The position numbers and the translations under genes were made by a program. Of a stretch of 64,000 nucleotides of DNA, positions 13,301 to 25,700 are shown piece by piece (the first letter of the stretch is position 1; each line of letters begins with the position of its first letter). The notes under the pieces are model-generated. The model saw nothing but the letters and a program-made list of their open reading frames with translations. It did no database searches and was not told the DNA's origin. The stretch covers positions 19,602,060 through 19,666,059 of the forward strand of contig OZ038529.1 in assembly GCA_964036665.1 (NCBI GenBank). The letters are read 5' to 3'. The stretch is from Gordius sp. MW1. Lineage: Eukaryota; Nematomorpha; Gordioida; Gordea; Gordiidae.

Positions 13301-15304
13301 CTGATGCTTTGGGTCGAATGTATACTGTTCATCCCAATAACGCCGAATGCTATTTTTTTAAAACTGTTGCTCCACAATGTCAAAGGACCAACATCATTTC
13401 AATCAATTAAATCATCTATGGTGAAGTGTGTGAGACATACAAGCATGTCTCAAACTTCGCTTGCTTGAAAATGACCGACATTGGAATACGACATTAGAGG
13501 AAGCATCGCTCACATGTCTTCCGCACCAAATACGCCTTTTATTTGCGATCATTTTGACAACTTGCGCACCGTCTAATCCGAAAGATCTTTGGGATACACA
13601 GAAAGAAAGCCTCAGTGAAGATATCATTTTACAAGTACGTAGAGTGCATCCGGATATGGAGATACCATTTTCCGAGGACATTTTCAATCGAGCTCTTATA
13701 TTACTTGAGGTCATATGTCTATCCATAAACAATAATATGTTATGTCAGCTCGGATTGCCTGCACCTAAACGTGATGGAAACAACGTTCACGACAGTGACT
13801 TATGGCGTGAAAAACAATACGACGTGGCTCAGCTACAATTGTTTGTCAACGCTCAGGAAATACTCTTAGTCGACCAAAAACATGCCTATACCACCGTCAT
13901 GAAATACGCCACAAACGGTAACATAGCCTACTTTTCCTAGATGCGCCAGGAGGAACCGGAAAAACATTTCTTCTTAATCTGATATTGGCGGAAATTCGGA
14001 GAAATAATAAGATAGCTCTCGCTGTCGCGTCATCGAGCATAGCAGCCACGCTACTCGATGGAGGCCGCACAGCGCATTCAACTTTCAAACTCCCATTGAA
14101 TCTAAATATAAATGAAACTGCTACTTGCAACATCAGTAGGAACTCGGGTATTGCCACGGTACTAAAGACATGCACATTCATCATTTGGTATGAATGTACG
14201 ATGGCACATAAAAAAGCACTCGAGGCGCTGGATCGTACACTCCGAGATTTGATACAGATTGCACGTCCAATGGGAGGAGCTCTCTTGCTGCTAGCCGTGA
14301 CTTCCGTCAAACCTTGCCAGTTATCCCAAAGTCAACACCCTCTGATGAGCTCAATGCTTGCCTGAAAGCGTCATATCTTTGGAGAAGTGTGAAGATAATC
14401 ACGCTAACCACCAACATGCGTGTTCATTTACTTCAAGATGCTTCGGCAACCATTTGCCAATCAACTGTTGGACTTGGGAAACGATAAATTTCCACTTAAC
14501 AACCACAACGCACGAAATATCATTTCCATCACACTTTTGCAAAATACAGTCATCAAGAAGATGTCGAAAATATGGTGTTCCCGTAAATTGCTATTAACTT
14601 CACAAATCCTGGCTTTGCGAACGGGCAATCTTGGCTCCGAAGAATGACGAGGTCAACAAAATAAATAATCACATCCTATTGAACATTCCCGGTGAACCAT
14701 TTACTTACACATCTGTTGACACAGTTATCGATGAAGATCAGGCGGTGAATTATCCAACTGAATTTCTAAATTCATTGGAACCATCGGGAATGCCACCTCA
14801 CAAATTGACTCTGAAAATTGGCTCACCTATAATGATCCTTCGCAATTTAAATCCACCAGAGCTGTGTAACGGAACCAGACTTGCCGTAAAACAACTACTG
14901 CCAAACGTCATTGAAGCGACAATCATCAGCGGCGAAAGTAAAGGAGAAGATGTACTGATTCCGCGCATGCCAATGCTTCCAACCGTTTGCCCTTCGAATT
15001 CAAGCGCCTACAGTTACCTGTGCGCCTAGCTTTTGCAATTAAAATCAATAAAGCCCAAGGACAATCACTGAACGTTGCTGGATTGAATTTGGATAAACCA
15101 TGTTTTTCACATGGTCAATTATATGTTGCTTGCTGCAGAGTTGGCACACCGAGGTATCTGTTTTTTTTCGCACCTGATGGAAAAACCAAAAATGTCGTAT
15201 ATCCTCTCGCATTCCGATGATCACCCGTCCTGCGAATATATCATTACTGCGGCCTGTTATGTGGTATCATTACTGCGACATGTTACGTGGTATGTATAAA
15301 CCAG
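10318..15304 (+). mobile_element. Helitron, left (main) copy, decayed
   Basis: The 5' end is TC at 10318-10319 after a host A, leading into TTATATTTAAAAATGAAAC and then ATGTGTGTATG, a usual Helitron start. The body carries a broken RepHel gene (10760-15220). A clear 3' CTRR end with hairpin was not found before the short inverted-repeat element at 15305. The first ~1.46 kb recurs inverted at 15564-17007. Confidence 0.9.
10760..15220 (+). pseudogene. Helitron RepHel (HUH replicase-PIF1 helicase) pseudogene
   Basis: Family role: a rolling-circle replicase/helicase that moves the Helitron. Segments in order: N-terminal Helitron-like region (10760-11300, CLQCRALRYPKENPG type); the conserved region before Rep (11312-11860 and 11950-12440, with FITFTCNPAW); the HUH motif His-Ala-His at 12469-12477; the two-tyrosine region near 12870-12905; helicase Walker A GGTGKT at 13949-13966; and the C-terminal helicase motifs INKAQGQSL and LYVACCRV near 15035-15150. 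Damage is widespread: many stops and frameshifts, including a stop where the first catalytic tyrosine of the K-Y-x-x-K-Y stretch should be, and a frame change just before Walker A. It is not functional. Confidence 0.93.
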
Positions 15305-15563
15305 GTGAAATTCTTAGTTATGGTATTACGAAGAGAGGGAGATGTGGATGGCTCGAAAGGGGATGTGTTCCGGGTAGAGACCTGCACGGTCAACCCGACG
15401 CCCGACCCTTGCGGGTACAGGGTAGTGGTCATAAATGGTCCGGACTAAGGGATTACTGACCAGGTGAATGTGTGGAGACGACGCCCGACTCGTACAAGGC
15501 TAATATGATATTATCCTCTCATCCGCATCTCCCTCTCTTCGTAATACCATAACTAAGATTTCA
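15305..15563. mobile_element. Short element with ~38-bp terminal inverted repeats
   Basis: The left end TGAAATTCTTAGTTATGG, running on through TATTACGAAGAGAGGGAGATG, is mirrored almost perfectly at 15526-15563. The ~180-bp middle is GC-richer than its surroundings and has no ORF of note. It sits exactly between the main Helitron and its inverted partial copy. No clear target duplication was found, so class is open. Confidence 0.7.
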
Positions 15564-17007
15564 TTGAAGGGCATCATATGATGTGTGTTGCATCAAATCT
15601 TTGCAGATTTTCATCCCTTCTGTTGATAATGATATCTCCACGATCAAATTCTATTCCGACCATTACGATTGCCACTTCATCGATTGTTGGTGCATTAAAG
15701 CCGCTTTCATGTGCGCCTGATGGTGTTCTATCTGCTTTGATTACGATTTTTTAATCATCCGTTGGCATTCGAAATGCGATTTTGAATAATTTAATTAAAT
15801 GATTTTTGTTGTGGAATAAATGTTGCAAGTCTATGATGATTTCACGTTTGACTCCTGCATGAATCCCACAACGTCGATCAGCCTCCGTATCGCCCATGAA
15901 ATAAATTTGCAGAAACCTTTGTTCGATATCTGATAATGGTAGAAGGGAACCGATTTGATGGTAAATTTGTTCTTGTCCTTTGAATGTGGGCATGTAACCT
16001 CCATCATTCAAAATTTTCGTTGCTCCGAACGATGTCATTTAGAAGCATGCGTTGTACTTGCGAATGTGTTGGAGGAAGTTTTTGGACAATGTATTAGTCC
16101 AGATACATAAGATAAGTGCGGTTCAGGTGAATCAACCAGAGGTGGCAAATCACATTCCAGGATTTTCTTTAGGGAACCGCAAAGCACGACATTGCGAACA
16201 CATCGTATCCATTTGGCCAATCATGTCATTGGGGTGCATGCTGTAATCAAACGCTACATCATAATGGAACGCTGCTAATTTCAAACTGGCTCGCGAACTA
16301 TATGTTGAGCGTCTGTATCGTGAGCGCATATTGTCTAGTCTTTTGATTCGCTCTTCAGCTGATTCGGTAGCTCGTGAAGTTGTGGCTCGTGAGCGTTTAG
16401 TGGCTTGTCTTTCGATTCGCTCTTCCGATGTCTCAGCTGCTATTGTAATTTAGTTTCTCTTGCGATTGTCGCGCAATTGTACTTCACGATGTTGAAGAGT
16501 TTCAGCTGCTCTCCTTGTTTTATCTCTTTTTGATTTAGATATTATTCTGCCGAATAATTTTTTTCGCATTGGCATTTGTATAACTTTCAACTGGTAAAAA
16601 TACATATTGACTATGATCTATATAAAGTACTGTAATATAAAAATTCTTGTGGTAAAGCTTATATCCAATAAATTGCTTTTATTTAATAATATATTTTATT
16701 ATTGATTATTTTACCTCAATTATGTTGGAATTTTAGGGCATATATGGTGTTAAAGCGGTTATTGAAGTAAAAATAAAGTTTGATGTCTATATGTTCTACT
16801 TCTATTGTTCTATTTCCGTCTACAGTGCAACGCGTACGAATACAACATAACGCGTCCCGAAAACTACTGGGCCGATTTGGCTCGAACAAATCTCAAAACA
16901 TGCTCCGGAGTGTCAGGAATAAACTGTGAAATTTTGAGCCAAATGGTCTGGTAGCTTTCCAAAATTGGTGGCTGCATACACACATAGTTTCATTTTTATA
17001 TATAAGA
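15564..17007 (-). mobile_element. Inverted partial Helitron copy (5' 1.45 kb)
   Basis: This is the reverse complement of about 10318-11775 of the main Helitron, including the N-terminal RepHel segment (16220-15751). It ends on the right with the same 5' TC terminus (TC at 17007-17006 on the minus strand, preceded by A). Identity is high but there are independent indels. Its inner end matches a point inside the RepHel gene, so it is a truncated copy. Confidence 0.9.
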
Positions 17008-17523
17008 TTACATTTATATCTCAATGTTTTTTATAATAAAACAAACTTTTTTTTGATTTTAGTTGGCATGCAAAAGAAGTGATAACGTAAAAGTATTTCT
17101 ATCCCCCGAACGGGGCTATGATTAGCCCCGGGCAATATTAAAATATTTAAGATTTTTGTTTTTTTCGAACTTAATTTGTGAAAAAATTGTTAATATTCCC
17201 ACCTCCCCGATTTTTTTTCTGTAGTAAAAGTAGACCTTTAAAATTTATTCCAACAAAAAATTTGAAAAAATAATTTTTTAGTTTTTTAAGCGCGATTTAG
17301 TTTTTAATGGCTATTCTCACCCCTATCTCCTTCATATTTTTTATAAAAATGGGTAGGCACATAGCCAATAAAACGGAATAAAATGGCTGGGGGAATATAT
17401 AAATGTGACAAAAATTATGATGGCAAGTGAAAATTTTGAGATTTTTTTTATTAATATTTGACTCCTTCGAAAAATATCGAAACATTTATATGATTAAACG
17501 ATTGGTTTGTCATATTTTCTCAG
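17008..17523. other. AT-rich stretch, probably intron upstream of the next exon
   Basis: No ORF of note. It ends in a polypyrimidine tract and CAG at 17521-17523, the acceptor of the exon beginning at 17524. Earlier exons of that gene were not found in the window. Confidence 0.45.
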
Positions 17524-20500
17524 GTACAACGATTACACCAGTCATAACAGCATTCTCGGCTTATTAGCTCGGGTCAAAAGACTACCTAGCCCTGGCCGCC
17601 CGACTCCTTTGGCTTGTTGTGGTCGAATACCCACCCGAGGCTGCCACATCCTGCTCTGGTCGTTGGTTTGCGCCCCCATCGCGGCGCTCGGGTCGGGAGC
17701 GTTCGCGCTTTACTACAGCGCTCTAACGCTCTACGCCGTCTACGATTATTACGTGGCCGACGCTCGCGCTCTCTGCCCCGTTAAGCTTCCTGCCCTCTTG
17801 GCGCTCGTCCTAGCTTGGCCCGCTTTTGGCGCCACTACAGCATTAGCGCTAGCGCTTTACGCTGCCGTCGCTCAAATAACGTGCGATGCAGAGCGTTGGG
17901 CGCGAGCGTTTTTTGATTGGGAGAAAGGTTTCTTCGGAGCGCTGTGCGGGGCCGCCGGGCTCGAGCATTGCTGCCCTTACGACGCTACGTTGGCGCGCGA
18001 TACGCGTCGAATGAAAGCGGCAGCGTCAAACGCTACTGCAGGAGCGCACGGTAGGTTTGTCATGGTGGTAATGTGTATTTAAACGTTAGATTAACGGTGT
18101 GAAGGGTTTAATAATAGTGTAAGTCAGGCTTACCTTTTTAGGGAAGCTTAGAGGTTTGTGACGTTTATTAATTGCTATGCAATTTATGGGCTCGTTTTTG
18201 GTTGTCCGTTGATGTCCTCTTTATCTATTTGCATTGGGTTTATTAGGTTATCGATTTTTTAAATTAATGCATGAGAAAGAGGTGCCCCACCCCTCATCTC
18301 TATCTCCCTCGCTGTGTTATTTTTTAAATTAATGCATAAGAGGTGCCCCACCCCTCATCTCTATCTTCCTCGCTTTCGGGCGGGGTCGGGTTTTAATTGC
18401 TACGTTAAATTAATGCATAAGGATATCTATTCGTTTTTGAATTGGGTAACATTGATATTAATTGCTATAATTACCCCACTACAAGGGTTTGGGTTAGAAT
18501 CTCGGAGTTTTTTTTAGACTCTTATGATTGTTCTTGTTACTACCATTGATAATAAGACTTTTTGGCCGTCTGCTGGCTGCTGACCAATGAAAAAAATGAC
18601 CATTGGCCAAAATGTGAATCCAAGTTTTTTTTTTCTTTTTTTTTTTGACTATTATGATTGTTCCTGTTACTACCATTGCTAATACGACTTTTCGGCCGTC
18701 CACTGGCTGCTGACCAAAGAAAAAATGACCATTGGCCAAAATGTGAATCCAAGTTTATTTTTCCGTTTTTTTTTGATTATTATGATTGTTCCTGTTACTA
18801 CCATTGCTATTATGACTTTTTGGTTGTCCGCTGGCTGCTGACCGATGGAAAAAATGACCATAGGCCAAAATGTGATTCCAAGTTTTTTTTTCGTTTTAGT
18901 TTTGACTATTACGATTGTTCTTGTTACTACCATTGCTATTATGACTTTTTGGTTGTCCGCTGGCTGCTGACCGATGGAAAAAATGACCATAGGCCAAAAT
19001 GTGATTCCAAGTTTTTTTTTCGTTTTAGTTTTGACTATTACGATTGTTCTTGTTACTATCATTGATAATAAGACTTTTTGGCTGTCCGCTGGCTGCTGAC
19101 CAATGAAAAAAATGACCAATGGCCAAAATGTGAATCCGAGTTTATTTTTCCGTTTTTTTTGACTATTATGATTATTCCTGTTACTACCATTGCTATTATG
19201 ACTTTTTGGCCGTCCGCTGGCTCCTGACCGATGGAAAAAATGACCATTGGCCAAAATGTGAATCGAAATTATTTTTTTCGTTTTTTTTGACTATTATGAT
19301 TGTTCCTGTTCCTACCATTGCTATTATGACTTTTTGGCCGTCCGCTGGCTGCTGACCAATGGAATAAAATGACCATTGGCCAAAATGTGATTCGAAAATT
19401 TTTATTTCGTTTTTTTTGACTATTATGAATTTATATCTACTTTTACCGTGTCCTGGCTGCTGACCAATGTAATAAAATGACCATTGGCCAAAATGTGGTT
19501 CAAAAATTTTTTTTTCTTTTTTTTTTTACTCTTATGAATTTATATCCATTTTTACCGTGTGCTGGCTGCTGACCGATGGAAAAAAATGACCATTGGCCAA
19601 AGTGAGCATCAAATTTTTTTTTCCGTTTTTTTGGCTATCATTAACTTATAGAGTATCTGTTGGTACTGACCAATGGAGAAAAAATGACCATTCGCCAAAT
19701 TTTTGATTTTTTTAATTAAAAATTGTTCAAATTCAACAAAAAATTTCTCCCAACAATTCTGCAAATTCTTAACATTGTGATGTTTTATAATATAATGTTT
19801 GTTAGACCCATAATCACTAAAGGCCATAAAAACTAATGTAATACGCAACTAGATGCAAACACTAAATCTAACCCTAACCCTTGCCTATATTACATTTTGC
19901 CTATAAATGGAAAATTTGTATAAATAATTAATTAGTCATAAGACATTTAATACCCCCCCTATAGGCATTCTCGCCCCTTCCCACCTTTCTCGCCCATAAA
20001 TTGCATAGCAAATATGATACATTTATACGAAGTAAAGATGAGTCGTCCCCCCTTCCCTTCTCCCCTCCCCCTTCCCACGAGGGCCGAAGGCCCGAGTTTA
20101 TTTTGTTATGCTTTAGAATTTGGGTAGGTTTTGTATCTTGAAATCCCAATTTTTATTACTAATTTTCTTATACATTGTATATACTCAAAATTTGTTAAAG
20201 AAATAAACTTTCCCCTTCCAAAAACTCAGGTCTATTTTATGTCTGACTCCCCAAACGAAAGTTAGATCATTTTCAAAAGTTTATTATTTAAATATTTTCT
20301 ATCCCGCCCTTTTTTGTTTTTCTGTAAATAAATCACATATTTAACTTTGTTAGTCCAGCAGACTATTATTCTAATTTTTGCTTGTTTTTTCCTTCAAAAG
20401 GTGACAGCCATAGGTACACCCGAGGAGCAGGGCTTTCAATGATTCCTACCAACAACATAGACGAAATCGCCAACATAAGTGGTCAGCCTAATATGCTTGA

Positions 20501-20576
20501 CCCGACTGGGCCCGAAACTTATTTTACGGCCCGCATAGTAACTCCACCACCAAATCTCCTTCCCGCCCGCAGCTAA
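17524..20576 (+). CDS. Two-pass membrane protein, C-terminal exons (TMEM169-like?)
   Basis: Two exons: 17524-18050 (acceptor TTTCTCAG, donor GTAGGT) and 20401-20576 (acceptor CTTCAAAAG, stop TAA). The phase matches across the 2350-nt intron, giving about 234 codons after the split first codon. The 5' exons and start codon are not identified. The first exon is strikingly GC-rich for this window and encodes two hydrophobic segments (around CHILLWSLVCAPIAALGSGA and LPALLALVLAWPAFGATTAL), followed by DWEKGFFGALCGAAGLEHCC. Two close membrane spans followed by an EKGF...LC...L...C.PYD pattern recall my memory of TMEM169 proteins, but I could not check this. The tail from the second exon is hydrophilic and Pro/Asn-rich. 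An AATAAA lies directly at the stop (TAATAAA). Confidence 0.62.
18240..18430 (+). repeat. Small tandem duplication (~65 bp) in the intron
   Basis: AGGTGCCCCACCCCTCATCT and its flank TTAAATTAATGCAT occur twice in tandem, with a third TTAAATTAATGCATAAG at 18408. It lies in the intron of the membrane-protein gene, just before the minisatellite. Confidence 0.7.
18515..19700 (+). repeat. Minisatellite, about 10 units, ~129-bp then ~108-bp period
   Basis: The block CTGGCTGCTGACC recurs at 18573, 18703, 18831, 18960, 19089, 19217 (one base changed), 19345, 19453 and 19562, with a degraded copy near 19660. Spacing is 128-130 bp for the first seven and about 108 bp after. Each unit also carries the sequence TGACTATTATGATTGTTCCTG, a poly-T tract and a hairpin, CCAATGG...CCATTGG, around an A-rich loop. 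Because 129 is a multiple of three, spurious long ORFs run through it on both strands. It is intronic. Confidence 0.95.
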
Positions 20577-21855
20577 TAAAAACCCGCGACAAAAACGATG
20601 AAATTTTTATATTAGCCCGTGTTTATTGTAGTTTATATTTAATTTGACACCTCAAATTATTAAATGTGTTTATACCATTTATTTAAATGATAGAAATCAC
20701 TAATTTTATCAATAATGCAACATTCCTCCTATTGGTTAGAGATGATTACACTCTCGTCGTCTATTAATGCGTTATGAATTTTTATACCGTTATATTATTA
20801 CCCTAAAAAATGTTTTATGGCCAAAAAAGGTTGACACTTCTCATTGATTCGATACCCCCATTATATAAAGCACCAAATTTGATTATTTTTAGAAATTTTT
20901 ATAAATTGTACCCTAATAGGAGACAGATTTTAAATGTATATATATTGTGCGCGCACGTTTTTTACCCTTCTTTGCACGAAATATTGCATGGTAATAATAA
21001 AGTATCATTCAGGTATTCTTCCTTTTAAAAAGATTAGTATTAAAAATGTTTTTCCCAAAAAGGTGCAGTATTTTATATGTAGTCCTAAATTAAATAAGGT
21101 GCACGCCATTTTATTGTACTTTTAACTTATCTTAGAGCCAGCTCGTTTAAGTAGTTTTTCCATGTATACCTGCACTTAGCGGCTTTGCTTTAGCTCACAC
21201 ACACTAGTCTTTCCTTATTTTATATTTCCATGTCAGCTTAGGTCTCCCTCTCTTTCACTCAATGACTTGCACCTTTTTGAAGCGATTTGCCATGTGACTT
21301 TCCTCCCGTCTCTCCAAATGGCCATACCCTCTCAATCCCAACCATTTTTATGTGAATCGGAACTACATTTAATTTATCCCTTGTCATTTAATTTCTTCTA
21401 TATCTCTTCTTACTTATTCCCAAGATTCATCTTAACATTCGCATGTTCATTGTAGCCAAGCTTTGCTCTTCCTTTCGCTCCTTACATTACCGTCAATACA
21501 ATGATGAATATAATCGTCCTTTTAATTCGAGTGGTATGTGTTTATCACAGAGTACACCACTCAACTCCCTGTATATTAGTCAACCTGCGTTTAGTCCTGC
21601 TTTGATTTCTCTATACCCCCATCACAGTGTACCCTAGAACCAGGATATTTAATTTTTTCTTACTGACACCAGTCATCATGTGTTTCTTCTTAAATTCCCG
21701 ACTCCAAGCATATGTATCGAGTTTACTCTTTATAAAAAACATAATTTGAATGTAAATCTTAAGGTTTTTAATAAATAAACTAAAAACTCATAAATTAAAT
21801 CATTTGAGTTGCTAGGTAAAAAGAATGGAAATCACCAAAATTATAAGGTTAATGA
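20577..21855. other. Intergenic AT-rich region
   Basis: Downstream of the membrane-protein gene; its start probably holds that gene's 3' UTR. Open frames at 20810-21028 and 21267-21637 show no recognisable product. No RNA gene or clear repeat seen. Confidence 0.35.
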
Positions 21856-22345
21856 GCATAGGGCTAGTATACTAAGAAGTTTGCATCATAGTTTATTAGA
21901 ATAAATACAGACAATTAAAAACAACGAGACTAAAATTTGAGTCGATAAAAGCTATATGAAGCATGGTGCAAAATTTAACAAGCGCTATAACATGAGAGTT
22001 CGTATTGCAACTGGAACGCCGAATTACCAGCGAGTAATGTAAAAGGTGCAACGCGAATTTGGTTTAAAAATACGTTAAAAATTAAATAAAATAACAAGGA
22101 CTAGAATAATTTATGCACTAGAATACTATAAGCTGCTGATTCGTGACAAAATTAAAGTAAAAATCTGGGGAAAAATGGTTGAAAAAGAGTTTTCGGACAA
22201 CGGCACCCAATCAGAAGCATGATTGATTATCTTCATTCGGTAGGTGGTGATCCTGAAGTATCTAATTCACACCTATAAAAAGTCATTAAATATTATAGTT
22301 TTTATAACATTTATGTAAATTTCCCCATCATACTAGCCCTATGCC
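21856..22345. mobile_element. Putative non-autonomous DNA element with 15-bp inverted ends
   Basis: GCATAGGGCTAGTAT at the left (from 21856) is matched by its reverse complement ATACTAGCCCTATGC at the right (to 22345). If the ends are GGGCTAGTAT, a TA flanks both sides (21859-21860 and 22340-22341), as in Tc1/mariner elements. However, the repeat extends through that TA, so the exact boundary is uncertain. The interior has short open stretches without a recognised transposase. Confidence 0.45.
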
Positions 22346-22739
22346 ATATGTTGCTTTAGTATGAAAAAAACGAGCAAGCCATTCATTTTGTTTTTATTTA
22401 TTAGCAAATTGCAATTTAATCAAATGATTATAGCGGAGGTATTTAGTTAAATCGAACGTGCTGTCTAAAAAAGTTGCTATTTAATTGCATATCATTTACA
22501 TATATAAGCGTAAAAAATAAACATTTTGTATAGTGTGACCGGTTTGAAAAAATTGCACGATAGAAATTATTAAACGCGTATTATAATTGTGTAGGACACA
22601 GCAGCGATTGAGCTTTTATCAAATATAAATAGTTGGCTCAAGATTGTAATAAAAATTATAAATATTCGACTGATATATAGCATGTGACCGAACATAGTAG
22701 ATGATAGTGTGCGATATAAAATGAAAAAAGTGCGCAAAT

Positions 22740-25700
22740 TTAGGAAGAATGCGGATGCACCATGTGGCTAAGCCAATTAAAACAGGCCAACCTGCGATGT
22801 GAGAGGTTAAACCTAAAGTAAGCATATTAATGTAACTTCAAACATATAACTTTAAGTGTGAACACAATATTTATGCAAAAAACATGCTAAGTGTTACTAC
22901 AAGAGACATTTAATAAGAACATGGCTGAAGAATGAGATGCGCAATTATAGCTTAGATAATATAATTATTTAATTACAAAACATGCACAAGGCATAACTAA
23001 ACATTAAAAAGTTTAAAACGCATGCTAAGTCATAAAATATCATTACCAGATCCCTCTTTCTTCGTTATACTCAACTTGACCCAAATTGATTTCCACCTAT
23101 AAAAGATTCGATGAGGTAAATTTTTAAACAGGCAATTTATTTATTAGAGTAAAAAAATATATTTTGTGAAGATGAATGAGAGAAATAAATAAGGTTAAAT
23201 ATTATAAATATTTGGAAAACATTCTGATATTGCTATTGAATTATATTACAAATAGTAATGCCGATTTTCTGTCCAATAAAAAAGATTAGCTGACAATGAG
23301 TTTAAAAGAAAATTGCATAAGTTCCCTTGAAAAACGTTACTAATTTTTTCATATCTCCTTATCAAAAGTAAATGGCATATTATGGCGAATGACAGAGCTC
23401 GACTCCATGAGTTTATTCCAAATATGTTGGTCAAAATATTATTAAAATGGCTAAGGAAAATTGTGCTACCTCAACAGTAATTTTATAAGCAAAGATACTA
23501 ATTAACTGAAATTGCCGTACAGTAAATAAAAGTCTTCTCAGAAGGAAAACATACAAGTTGAATAATATTTAAAATAAGCTTTTTAAGATGCAATTAAAAA
23601 TAGATAATAAATTTCAGATAAACAATAGATTAAACTATTCACTTAATAAATTAAAAGCCCCTAAATATGCCAAGGTAGAGCATTTTATGGCTAAAAATAT
23701 AGATTTTGTAAATTCCGCAACAAACAAAATAATAATTAAATTAAATGTCGATACTATTTGGGAACAACCCATTTCAAGAAATCTTTATGTGTTATTTGCA
23801 GGCGCGTTTAAAATCCCAACAAGCATGCAAATAATAATTTATATTATAAATAAATTAACAATTTACATATCCCAAGACAGCGTTGGATTTTAAAAGGTGA
23901 CCCTCAGTTTTCACAGTCACAATTAGCTTTTTGTGCGGCAATTCTTCGGCAGGGCAAATCCACTCGAATCTATTCAATTTATTGGAAATATCAGTGTTAA
24001 ATAAGAAAAATAATTATAAGTAAGTTACCAATAATAATATTTCGTTTTCAGGGTGCATATTTATAATATTATAAATTTTACGGACAATGTTTTATGACAC
24101 ATAAATCAATAAACTATTTATTTAAAATTTAAAGTGCCCTTGAACTCTAAATTGTTAGCTATCTATTTATCATATTAAAAACATCGCCAACTTAGATAAG
24201 TTTTTTAAAGTCGATAAAAATATTTTTATATTATAAATTAATAATTACTTTTCGTTGAATGTAGGATTGACGGAATTTTTGATGGTAATACTTTTGCGTT
24301 TGTTTGATTCTTTACCTCTCTGAGGCGAGAGCTCGAGCTTAACATAGGGGTCAGCGGTAGTTTCTCCAGTGGTGTTGATATTTCTGAAACACACGTACAC
24401 AATTACAAAATATTAAAAAGCTCTTGAAATGTATATGAAACAAGAACAAACTAACTGTTTAATTTTAAGCAAAAAACTTGTAGGTTAGAAAAAACCAAAA
24501 TTATTAGGCTGTTCCAAAAAAACAAAAAATTATTATAATATGTAAAAATATTAGTTGGTACAAGAGTAAATTAAGCCCTTTTAACTATTTTGAGGTTGTT
24601 ATGTGCTATTAATTTATATAAATAACCAGCGTTCTATACACAGTAACTAAACATTAAAATAAAAATATCATTTATTAATCCTTATAAAATAAAAATCTGC
24701 TAAAAAATTGTAAAACATTTATATTTCATCAAAATTAATATACACTTACTCAACACGTTCCAGCAGCACGATCAATTTACCATGGGAATCGTCGTGGTAA
24801 AAATTCAAGAGCACCCTCGGAGTTCTATACAAATAAATTATCCTCCAAATAATGTGGATATTAATGACAAAAATTATATATAAGAGATGGCATAAATATC
24901 TAAAGTTTGTGGATGAAAAATAATAATGGTTTTATATAAAATTTTTAAAAATAAGAGAGCAGGTTGTGACAAAAATCTAACTAACGAATGTAGATGAGTC
25001 GTGTATAAAAAAGCACTCCTATCAAATTTACATCACGAAAGATCAAATAGGTAAACCTTTCGATACATTTATTTTTTCTTTGTTTATTACCCTTTAATAA
25101 TTCTATTCTTCAATGCAAAAAAATGGGGATGTTTTCATCTTAAAATTACACAAAATCATAAAAGCAAACTTTAAGTAAACCAAAAGCGAGCCCATAAATT
25201 GCTCAGCAATTAAAAATGCTTAAAAAGATTTCATCAAAAATGTGGTTACATAGACTCAGTACGTGAAAAATCTCATTGAATTTAAGCTATATTCTTGTAC
25301 GTATAGCTGTTGTTCAAAATAAAAAATGTGAACACACTAATATTTAAACAAAGTTTAAAATCATTTAAAAAAGAAATGGAGCTTATTTGGTCTTTCAATG
25401 CAATTTTGGCAAAAAAACCCGCATAGAAACATACTTTGTAGATCTCCTCTGTTTCAGCCCCTCTTGGTATATCATGGGCAAACTTTGCCGACTCAAGCTA
25501 TTAGAAGGCCCGATATTTTTGAGGTAGGGAGGGGGAGGTCTAGCGGGTGACGGGGTCCCTGGAGACCCCATTGATCTGGAATCACCCCCGGGATATGGTG
25601 GGACCGGGTTGCCCGCTAAAACCTTTACCCCACCATCAGTTTTGTCAGGAGGGGCACTCGCTTTCTGATCCGAAACTTGCACTTTGGCCGTATTACCTTC

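Noticed and set aside
18494..19254. Long ORFs on both strands through the minisatellite
   Set aside because: They stay open because the repeat period (~129 bp) is divisible by three; the product is only repeated low-value sequence.
22619..22825. Separate small gene with ATG at 22825
   Set aside because: Only 22812-22740 is coding, as the last E-Syt exon in a different frame (WFNLSHRR); the rest of this frame is chance.
23588..23893. Plus-strand 101-aa ORF
   Set aside because: AT-rich, Lys/Asn/Ile-dominated, and overlaps an E-Syt exon on the other strand.
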